From: Limnomonas spitsbergensis | Lineage: Eukaryota > Chlorophyta > Chlorophyceae > Chlamydomonadales | Direction of reading: 5' to 3' | Length of the DNA stretch: 64,000 nucleotides | Assembly (NCBI GenBank): GCA_037349105.1 | Contig: JAYJMM010000022.1 | Location: forward strand, 930,001 to 994,000 | Part shown: one piece after another, positions 44,161-55,200 of the stretch | How positions within the stretch are numbered: the first letter of the stretch is position 1 | Layout of the letters: the number at the start of each line of letters is the position of its first letter | Notes under the pieces: model-generated | Told to the model about the DNA's origin: nothing | What the model saw: only the letters and a program-made list of their open reading frames with translations | Database searches by the model: none | Translations under genes and position numbers: made by a program

Positions 44161-46291
44161 ACTGACAAGCCTGAGGGCAATGGCCGAGAGGTAGTGCTTA
44201 ACTGCTACAAGCCAAAGAGCTAGCGGCGCAGGGTGGTGCTCAGCAAATCATGGCCGAAATCAAGAGCCAGGACCTAGGGGCAGTGCTCAGCTGATGGCGG
44301 ATGACGGCTGTGTTTGTCATTTTTGGGATTATGAAGATATTTCTGGGGCCAGCAGTGTGGAAAATCTAAAATTGCAACAGAGGCCGCCAGGCTTGTGGAT
44401 AGGGTGGGGGTGGGGCGCATGCCTGGCCCTTTCAGAAGAGGCTGTTTGGTGCATGTGTTGTCCTTTCACAGCAGCAAGTCATTGTCGTAATACCTCTGGG
44501 CCCTGATCAAAAGGCTCGGCCACGTGGATGCCCCACAGCAGCAAGCAGTAGAGCATAGTAGTAAGTCAAGTTTAAAGTGATTTGTACGGTTTTGTCTTCT
44601 AGAACGAGGGCCTCCTCCTGGACAGGTGGAAACTCTGCACACAATTACATTCCTTTTACTTCGGTATTAGTACCAGGCAAAAGAGAGTGGTGGGGCCCTC
44701 GGTGCCTAACAATTCGATTTTGGTCCAGTGGTAGAACGCTGGTGGCATCCATACCCAGAGGTTGAGGGAACGAATCCGCCACACGATCTCCTCTCTCCCC
44801 CCGACTAAAGCGCCGGGTTCCATGTTTCTGCCCCCTCACATTAGAGGATGACATGGCTGCACCATGGCCCAGGCTGTGCATGGTAGCTGGAATTGAGCCT
44901 AGTCATTCCCTACCAGACCCACGTGGCTGAGCGTTCATCAGGGCCCAGCGGGTATGCACTGTGAAGTTCATCAGGGCCCAGCGGGTGTGCACTGCTCTAA
45001 ACTGTGATTTTGAAGCAAACAACGAACGTTTGAGGATTACTGAAATCCCAGGCTTGAAAGCGCATTGCCTCTGCTATTTTTCGTTGGATCCATCAGCTTT
45101 TTTAGGGTTTTTAGGGGTTTTAGGGCTTTAGGGTTTTAGGGTTTCTCCCTACCTATCTCTAAAGACTCCCGCACCAACCTCTTGTGTGTGCCCTATCAGT
45201 CTATCACCACAACACGCCCCACCGACCTCCCCCCCCAAACCCTGCACCTTAACATGCCCGTAAGCCTTATTCTCCCATGAGATGTTGCATTTTAGAGACC
45301 CCGATAATCCTGAGGAAAGAGGCCTCCATTTTTCAAGCTCTGAAGTTTCCTTGCTCATGGGGGAGGGGGTCTGTAGTTCTGTACCTGCTATACAGGCCCC
45401 AATCCGCCTGGGGAAGGGAACCTCTCCTCTTGATCGTGTAGGGATTTCTTCTGGGGTGCTATGTCCCAATTGTGATTGAGTCCCAAGCTGAGTTCTTGCT
45501 TACTCCCGGTTTCGGCCTCACTGCAGGTTCCTAGTTCAGGACATCGGAGTTCAGGAGCTGTGTCTTTGAGGTTGGGTTAGACAGAGTGCCAGGTCCAAGC
45601 CATCCCCTGATTCCCCACATGTCAATAACGTTACACCTCTGGTCCCGCTCAACGCTCGGCCGCGTGGCAGCCCTACTGTTCAGAAGGGAGTAAAGAAGGA
45701 ACTAAAAGGAAGAGAGGATGAGGGGGATGGGTGGGCGGCGGAAGTTGTGTGGACATGATGACGGCGGCATCAATGCCCAAGTTCATCTATGGTGATAGTG
45801 TCACTTTCATATTTGCCATGGGTGGATCAAGAGGGGTACTACTAGGTCGAGCATCGACTGTGACCAAGAGATACCGGGAACTGCACCTGACGGAATTCGA
45901 AAGCAGAGAACTGCTGGGCTGAATCACGAAGAGTGGCTATGGCCCTGGTAATCTTTTGCTGTGACTTGACAAGTTGATGACCCCTCATGACATAATTTAT
46001 ACCTGTTAAAAAGTACTGACGTACCGGTATTGAACTAACCATCATGACCATCGGATAGATCAATCACTGATGGCTTGTAGGGTTTATAACTCATAGCTTT
46101 CTGAGCTCTTAGAGCATGTTATCCCAAAACTTCTGCTTATAGTAATGAGCGCTTTCAGCCCCCGCTTCCAGCCTATGAGCCACTTCGAAACCGGTCACGT
46201 GACCGTGCCTTTGGTCCCCGAGCTGTTGACAGAGTACATACGGTAGAAGACGAATATTTAATTCCAGCTTGCTTGAAATCCCCTTCCTGGC
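43865..46291. other. Intergenic region between the Per1-like and exchanger genes
   Basis: Beyond the tail repeats, LINE-like end modules are seen at about 44465-44535 and 45621-45720, telomere-like TTTTAGGG sequence at 45095-45145 and a tRNA-like stretch near 44712. No gene is recognised. Confidence 0.5.
44705..44782 (+). tRNA. tRNA-like sequence, probably a pseudogene or SINE head
   Basis: TGGTCCAGTGGTAGAACGC fits the internal A box and D arm of a tRNA well. GGAACGAATCC about 35 bases later is a B box with two changes from GGTTCGAATCC. The would-be anticodon stem (CTGGT/ACCCAG) has a bulge and the loop is too long, and no acceptor stem closes. A functional tRNA is unlikely. Confidence 0.25.
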
Positions 46292-49200
46292 ATGGCGCCA
46301 ACAAGCTACTATCCTCCCCCGGGACTGCACGACGTCTCGCCCGAGTTTTTGTACACACCGCCCGGCGTTTCGGGTCATGCTGATGCATATCCGCCCCCTG
46401 CTTCTGATTATCATGCGGCTAGCACAGCAGCGGCCGGGGGTGGACATGCCGATCCTGGGCCTTGTTTCTTGGCCTCGCCAGGCGTCTCTTACCTAAACCG
46501 CGTCGACAACCCTGGTGAACATTGTCCTCCTGAGTTTGAAACTACAGTGCTCCCAACACGCCATGCCAACCTACCTGTTTGCACCGCAGAGTCCTTCAAC
46601 TTCTGTTTCGTACCCCATGGTGAGCTGCAGCACCAGCTTCCATCAATTTGTTGCTTTGAGGATGGTCCTTCTGCATGGCGCGCAGTCAGGCTGCAGGACC
46701 TTGCTTGCCTCGCCTACGCTCACAGCACAAAGCAATCAAAGGCATTCATGACATCATGAACACCTTCATTCCCTAGCTTACCACCTCCTCCTCCAGCTTC
46801 ACCTATTCTTCCCGCACTGTGTCACTCTATGAAAAATGGCCACTGGGTGGATGCGTGGACTCTGTGCCTAGAGCAATGTGTGCATGCCAAACAAGATATT
46901 TCTTGCATGCCATAGCGTGCATTGTTTGCCTGACACTGTGTGCACCGTCATGCAGGTGGCGTGGATGCTGTATTTTTTGCTGCGGTGGCCATCCTGGTCA
47001 TGTAAGCGTCCAGGCATCATGCCCTGCTCCTTGCCTGTTAAAGCTTAATTATGGTATTTTCATTATTGCCTGAGCCGATTACTGCAGGTCTATGGCGAGC
47101 CCTCGTTGGGATGCCCTCACCACGCTGTTCTTCGGTGCCTTCTACGAGGCTTTTGCCTACACCTACAACTTGGGTCATGTCAGGTGAGCTTCCATCACTG
47201 CTGCCGGCCACCACTTGTATTCTCAGTACGCACCAGACCACCTCTGGCTTGCCACTGGGTGGCCACCACTGGGCCTTGGGGGGACCAAGGTTTGACCGGC
47301 CTACTGTGCAAGCAGAACGCACCTTGCCCCTTCAGGCCCACAAAATAACCGCAAAACCTGATGTACCTGATCTTTAGCTGAAGCTTCCTCAAATCATCTG
47401 TTCAGCAACCTGTCTCCTGACCTGTCTGCATCTGCCCACCTCCCATTCTGCACTCCAGCAATGCGTCGGCCCTGTGGCTGGGCATGCGGCCTGCAGACAT
47501 CTTTGTGTATGTCTTCCTGCCCCCTTTCCTGCTGGACCTGGCGGTGCGCATCGATTTCTTCATCTTGAAGAAGGTAGGGGCTGAGCCGGGTATTCTCATG
47601 GCAGGCAGCGTTTGGATCCGTGCGCACCAGACCAACTTTGGGGGGCTCCTGCGCGGCCACGGCTGGGCCCATGGGGACACACAAATTGACCACCGCGGTG
47701 GGTGGCTTAAGCAACAGGCACCCTCCTGCACCTAGCCGCACTGGTTGTTGACTAGGCTGCAGCTGTACTGTAGCTGAAACACCCAGAGATCAACAGAGGT
47801 GGCAAGGCCTCCTGAGGGTGAACAGTCCTGAGCAGGGGGCCCTAAGGGAATCTAAGGTGGCTGTGCAGCTTGAGCAGGGCAAGACACCAAAGCAGGTATA
47901 GCTTTGCGTTTTGGCAGCCTGAGCTCCTACCAGCCTTGCAGCCCTGCGTTACAGCTGCCCCCTCCCCTCCCCTCCCCTCCCCTCCCCTCCCCCCTCTCCC
48001 CCGCAGCGCGCCCTTGATGTCGTTTTCATGGCCTTTGTCATGGTGGCCTGCATCACCATGATCCTTATCCCCTTCATGCTGTACGGCCTGGACCTGCAAT
48101 CTTCGGGCTGGACGGCGGGCAACGTTGCGCTCTTTGGCGCGTGCATTGCCAGCACGGATGCTGCTGCAGTCTCCTCCATCCTGAGCTCAAGTAAGGGCCT
48201 GCAACAGTGCGTGCCAGCCAGCCACCTACTCTTGCTTTTATTCTCCGGAGCTTCAGCAGTGCAGCTACAATTTAGCTACATCACAGCCCACTGCTGTAGG
48301 GGCCTGGTGCACCATGACCTGCTGCTAAGGCTGCCATGTTTGGTCCCCGTTGGCCTAGTGTTGGCCGTCCAGCAGCCTGTCCGATGAGAGCTGGTTTACC
48401 CTTCAATCCATAACGGGATTATCTCCCCCCCCCCCTTTGGGCTCAAGTAAGGCCCTGCAGCAGTGTCCGCTTACCGGAATCCCCCTCACGGCTGGACCAT
48501 ACCGTGCCATGTAACAAACCGCGTCTGCATAATATGTGGATGGAACCAAAGAAGTACACAACTAATAGAAACTGCAACAACCAGTGAATTCAAGAGACGT
48601 GTCCCTGCCCTTTCCACGGCCCCACTTTTCAGGCGGGGCGCCTGAGATCCTCAACCTCATTCTTGAAGGGGAGTCGCTCTTCAACGACGCGAGCTCACTC
48701 ACACTGTTTGAGGTACGCAATGCTATTTTGCGCTGGCATGCCCGGTGGTGGCGGTGGCATGCACGGCGGCAGTAGCAACCCCAGTAGCTGTAGCAGCCTC
48801 AGTTGCGAAGTTTCTCTTGAAATGCCAGTCTGGGCCTGGCTCTCTCCTCCTTCATATTATAATATTATGGCCAGTGGGTCAGGCCCCATGCGGCCACGCG
48901 CCCATGCGCTTAGGTGCCCATGTCCCATGCCTCCCATGCACCCATGCGCCCATGCCTCCCATGCACCCATGCGCCCATGCGCCCATGCGCCTATGCACCC
49001 ATGCTCCCATGCACCCATGCACCCGTGCACCCATGCGCCCATGCGCCCACGCACTCGTGCCCCATTGGCCGAACCTGTCTGCAAACTGCCCTTGCCTCGA
49101 ACCCCTGCACAACAGATTTTTTCTGAGATGGTGGTTGGACAACAGGAGCACACCCTGGGAGAGGAGATCACTGAGATTGTGACCAAGACCCTGTGGGCAG

Positions 49201-52200
49201 GCTTTACTGGCATCGTCATAGGATTGGGCATGGGGGTCACCAACCAGTGAGTTTGATCAGCAGTTGTTAACTATTGGCAGTTGTTTCTTCCCCCGTAACT
49301 CAGCCACCTTTCAGCTACATGTTAGCAACCCCGAACCCTGCAGCCTGCAACCTACACCCTAAGCCTGACACCCTACACCCTACATCCAAAGCCTGACACT
49401 TTACACCCTATACCGTAAGCCCTACACCCCACACCCCAAGCCTGATACCCTACACCCCACACCCTGCATCCTGCTCCCTACACCCTGAGTCGATCCCCTT
49501 GTGTGTTCCAGCATCATCTTCTACTGGATGGAGCATCGCAACATGGAGCCCCCGATCTATGTTGGCTTCTCCGTCGGCGGGGCCTACCTCAGCTTCTTCA
49601 TCACCCAGGTGGGTGCGGCGGGCAGGCCCGGGGCACATGTTACTTTTTATCGCTATTCTACGGCACTTTTTACGGCTATTTAGCGGCTCTTTTTCCTTTT
49701 TACGGCTATGAGTCTCTACTTTGGGCGGGGCGGCTGCCATTTACAGCCTGATTGGGGATAAACCCCGACAGGCCCAGTGACACTGGTTAGAGCAGCATAG
49801 GGCTGTCTGAGCATGCGGCCTCCAGCTGAAAGCCAGGTGGTTGCTGAAATGTGGCTGAAGTGTAGTCAAGCAACGGGAAGGTAAACTCAGGTCCTGTGAG
49901 GCCTAGTCGCAGCGGTCAAGCCCTGATGGGACGAGGCCTGGTCGCCCCTGCAAGGGTGTGCCTGGACAGCAGGGCTAGCTCATCCTGCTGTGGATCCTGC
50001 TGTGGATCCTGCTGTGGATCCTGCTGGGAATTCTGCTGGGAATCCTGCTGGGAATTCTGCTGGGAATCCTGCTGGGAATCCTGCTGGGAATCCTGCTGTG
50101 GATCCTGCTGTGGATCCTGCTGGGAATCCTGCTGGGAATCCTGCTGGGAATCCTGCTGGGAATCCTGCTGGGAATCCTGCTGGGGATCCTGCTGGGAATT
50201 CTGCTGGGGATCCTGCTGGGAATCCTGCTGGGGATCCTGCTGGGAATCCTGCTGGGAATCCTGCTGGGGATCCTGCTGGGAATCCTGCTGGGGATCCTGC
50301 TGGGAATCCTGCTGGGAATCCTGCTGGGAATCCTGCTGGGGATCCTGCTGGGAATCCTGCTGGGGATCCTGCTGGGAATCCTGCTGGGGATCCTGCTGGG
50401 GATCCTGCTGGGAATCCTGCTGGGAATCCTGCTGGGAATCCTGCTGGGAATTCTGCTGGGGATCCTGCTGGGAATCCTGCTGGGAATCCTGCTGGGAATC
50501 CTGCTGGGAATCCTGCTGGGAATCCTGCTGGGAATCCTGCTGGGAATCCTGCTGGGGATCCTGCTGGGAATCCTGCTGGGAATTCTGCTGGGAATTCTGC
50601 TGGGAATTCTGCTGGGGATCCTGCTGGGAATCCTGCTGGGGATCCTGCTGGGAATTCTGCTGGGGATCCTGCTGGGAATCCTGCTGGGAATCCTGCTGGG
50701 AATCCTGCTGTGGATCCTGCTGTGGATCCTGCTGGGAATCCTGCTGGGGATCCTGCTGGGAATCCTGCTGGGAATCCTGCTGGGAATCCTGCTGGGAATC
50801 CTGCTGGGAATCCTGCTGGGGATCCTGCTGGGAATTCTGCTGGGAATCCTGCTGGAGATCCTGCTGGGAATCCTGCTGTGGATCCTGCTGTGGATCCTGC
50901 TGTGGCTCCTGCTGTGGCTCCTGCTGTGGATCCTGCTGTGGATCCTGCTGGGGATCCTGCTGTGGATCTTGCTGGGAATCCTGCTGGGGATCCTGCTGTG
51001 GATCCTGCTGGGAATCCTGTTCCTTGTGTGGTGCATATCCCTCCCTGGAGGATGCTTGCCCTCCGCTGACCCCCTGGCTTGGGTGCCAGCCTTGCGATAT
51101 TCTCTGCCCACCTCCTGCATCACCCCCCTGCTCACTCCACCCCCACTGCCACTGTGCAGGTCTGGTGCAAGGGGTCTGGATGCATAGGCACCGTCATCTA
51201 CGGGCTGTATGGCAGTGCGACACTGCTGTGGGGCATGAGCAATAAGGTGGGTTTAGGGATTCGGGGTTTGGAGGGATGGAGAGGGTGTTCATTTTCTTGC
51301 ATGCAGCATTGTGCCTAGGTAAGGGTGAGGCTGTTCCTGCGCAAGCGCAAGACAGCACACTCACTCCTGGACTAGCTTCTTCAGGAGTCAGGCCCAGGTC
51401 CGGGTGTTAAATCTGGATCTGGGAGTTGAACCTGGATCTGGGAGTTAAATCCGGATCTTGGACTTCACCCCGGATCTGTGAGCTGAACTTGGACATCTGC
51501 GTTGGACCCCAGTCTGGGAGCGGGGACAACCATGTCCAGAAGTCCCCAGGAGACATCAGTGGGAAAGGGCAGTCATACCAAAATGACCCACTGGTTGTCC
51601 TCAGTCCGATTAAAGAGATACACGCACACACCGGTACAGGAACACCGCAATTTCTACACCAAGTGCCTACACGCGGAGAAGGGTATGTGTGGCATGGAGC
51701 CATGCATCCATGCAGTTTGCGTGTTGGAGTAGGGGGTCTCAGCACTCCGCTGCTGCAAGATATCTGCACCACATCGCACATCTACCTCCTAGCCCTCATC
51801 AGCCCTCAGTTTGTGACGTTTCCTTCCCCCCTCCCCTCCCCCCTCCCCCCTCCCCCATTTCCACAGGCGCGGGTCACTCTGATGTTTCCACACTTCTGGA
51901 AGGTCCTCATCCACATTGTGAATGGTGAGTCATCATTCATATACTGGTAGTAAATGGCGAGCATTGTTACGTACCGATCATTCCAAGATACTCACAACTT
52001 TGGGGCGGCAAATTAGTGTGAATATTCCCCTACCGCCCCTGTCACCCCGATGGTCTTGTCCTTGGCAGTCTTGTCCTCGATGTTGGTGTTGTTCTGCTGC
52101 ATCTGCAGCCCTGATAGTTTTGTTCTTGATGTGTTGATGTTTAGAGTGGTCCTCGATGTCGCTGTTGCTCTGCTGCACCTGCAGCCCTGATATTCTTCTA

Positions 52201-55200
52201 CGTGGGAGCCAGCTGCGTTAACTTCACCGTCAGGTGCGGGACTTAAACCCTCAGCCAAGAGCCAGCTGCGTCAGCTTAACTGTCAGGTCCTGCCCTTAAA
52301 CCCCAAACCCTAAATAATGGAGCTACCGGGTCAGCTACACCATCAGGTGCTGCCCCCAAACCCTAAACCCTAACGTAGGAAGCCCGCCACGTCAGCGACA
52401 CGGTCAGGTGCCGTCTTGTGTCTATGTAAGTGCACACCAGAGCATCTTTAGGGGGCTGTTAAGGGGTGTTGGATTGCGTTGATGTCAGTGTGCAGTATCC
52501 CCCAAGGGTGGTTGACAGAAACTCACCTGGCAGCTAACCTCCATTAGGGGGGCCTGCTGGCTTGTGTTTCGTGTGTTTGCAGGACACATTCAGTCCTGTA
52601 GCTGTCGTGTTCTTAATGTGCAGCAGACCACCTCTGGGGGCAGGCCTGCTGGCTTGAGTTGTTTGACGCACAGGAAATGTTCAGACATGTGGCCATTTAC
52701 AATGTGGCAGTGCTTGTTTTAGTGTGCAGCACACCACCTTTAGGGGCCTGCTGGCTTGTGGTGTTTGACGCACAGGAAATGTTCAGACATGTGGCCACTT
52801 ACAATGTGGCAGTGCTTGTTTTAGTGTGCAGCACACCACCTTTAGGGGCCTGCTGGCTTGTGGTGTTGGACGCACAGGAAATGTTCAGACATGTGGCCAC
52901 TTACAATGTGGCAGTGCTTGTTTTAGTGTGCAGCACACCACCTTTAGGGGCCTGCTGGCTTGTGGTGTTAGACGCACAGGAAATGTTCAGACATGTGGCC
53001 ACTTATAATGTGGCAGTGCTTGTTTTAGTGTGCAGCACACCACCTTAAGGGGCCTGCTGGCTTGTGGTGTTAGACGCACAGGAAATGTTCAGACATGTGG
53101 CCACTTACAATGTGGCAGTGCTTGTTTTAGTGTGCAGCACACCACCTTTAGGGGCCTGCTGGCTTGTGGTGTTAGACGCACAGGAAATGTTCAGACATGT
53201 GGCCACTTATAATGTGGCAGTGCTTGTTTTAGTGTGCAGCACACCACCTTTAGGGGCCTGCTGGCTTGTGGTGTTAGACGCACAGGGAATGTTCAGACAT
53301 GTGGCCATTTACAATGTGGCAGTGCTTGTTTTAGTGTGCAGCACACCACCTTTAGGGGCCTGCTGGCTTGTGGTGTTAGACGCACAGGAAATGTTCAGAC
53401 ATGTGGCCACTTCTAATGTGGCAGTGCTTGTTTTAGTGTGCAGCACACCACCTTTAGGGGCCTGCTGGCTTGTGGTGTTAGACGCACAGGAAATGTTCAG
53501 ACATGTGGCCACTTCTAATGTGGCAGTGCTTGTTTTAGTGTGCAGCACACCACCTTTAGGGGCCTGCTGGCTTGTGGTGTTAGACGCACAGGAAATGTTC
53601 AGACATGTGGCCACTTATAATGTGGCAGTGCTTGTTTTAGTGTGCAGCACACCACCTTTAGGGGCCTGCTGGCTTGTGGTGTTAGACGCACAGGAAATGT
53701 TCAGACATGTGGCCACTTACAATGTGGCAGTGCTTGTTTTAGTGTGCAGCACACCACCTTTAGGGGCCTGCTGGCTTGTGGTGTTAGACGCACAGGAAAT
53801 GTTCAGACATGTGGCCACTTACAATGTGGCAGTGCTTGTTTTAGTGTGCAGCACACCACCTTTAGGGGCCTGCTGGCTTGTGGTGTTAGACGCACAGGAA
53901 ATGTTCAGACATGTGGCCACTTACAATGTGGCAGTGCTTGTTTTAGTGTGCAGCACACCACCTTAAGGGGCCTGCTGGCTTGTGGTGTTAGACGCACAGG
54001 AAATGTTCAGACATGTGGCCACTTACAATGTGGCAGTGCTTGTTTTAGTGTGCAGCACACCACCTTTAGGGGCCTGCTGGCTTGTGGTGTTAGACGCACA
54101 GGAAATGTTCAGACATGTGGCCACTTATAATGTGGCAGTGCTTGTTTTAGTGTGCAGCACACCACCTTTAGGGGCCTGCTGGCTTGTGGTGTTAGACGCA
54201 CAGGGAATGTTCAGACATGTGGCCATTTACAATGTGGCAGTGCTTGTTTTAGTGTGCAGCACACCACCTATAGGGGCCTGCTGGCTTGTGGTGTTAGACG
54301 CACAGGAAACGTTCAGACATGTGGCCACTTACAATGTGGCAGTGCTTGTTTTAGTGTGCAGCACACCACCTTTAGGGGCCTGCTGGCTTGTGGTGTTAGA
54401 CGCACAGGAAATGTTCAGACATGTGGCCACTTATAATGTGGCAGTGCTTGTTTTAGTGTGCAGCACACCACCTTTAGGGGCCTGCTGGCTTGTGGTGTTA
54501 GACGCACAGGAAATGTTCAGACATGTGGCCACTTCTAATGTGGCAGTGCTTGTTTTAGTGTGCAGCACACCACCTTTAGGGGCCTGCTGGCTTGTGGTGT
54601 TAGACGCACAGGAAATGTTCAGACATGTGGCCACTTCTAATGTGGCAGTGCTTGTTTTAGTGTGCAGCACACCACCTTTAGGGGCCTGCTGGCTTGAGTT
54701 GTTTGACGCACAGGAAATGTTCAGACATGTGGCCATTTACAATGTGGCAGTGCTTGTTTTAGTGTGCAGCACACCACCTTTAGGGGCCTGCTGGCTTGTG
54801 GTGTTTGACGCACAGGAAATGTTCAGACATGTGGCCACTTACAATGTGGCAGTGCTTGTTTTAGTGTGCAGCACACCACCTTTAGGGGCCTGCTGGCTTG
54901 TGGTGTTGGACGCACAGGAAATGTTCAGACATGTGGCCACTTACAATGTGGCAGTGCTTGTTTTAGTGTGCAGCACACCACCTTTAGGGGCCTGCTGGCT
55001 TGTGGTGTTAGACGCACAGGAAATGTTCAGACATGTGGCCACTTATAATGTGGCAGTGCTTGTTTTAGTGTGCAGCACACCACCTTAAGGGGCCTGCTGG
55101 CTTGTGGTGTTAGACGCACAGGAAATGTTCAGACATGTGGCCACTTACAATGTGGCAGTGCTTGTTTTAGTGTGCAGCACACCACCTTTAGGGGCCTGCT

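Noticed and set aside
46776..46915. Extra exchanger exon after CTCCTCCAG at about 46799
   Set aside because: It leads to a stop without a good donor in the needed phase, while exon 46292-46619 joins 46956 directly in phase.
49896..51245. Plus and minus ORFs of 359-449 codons with NPAG, CWES or SRIP repeats
   Set aside because: The 12-bp unit lacks stops in several frames, and the array lies inside a well-supported exchanger intron.
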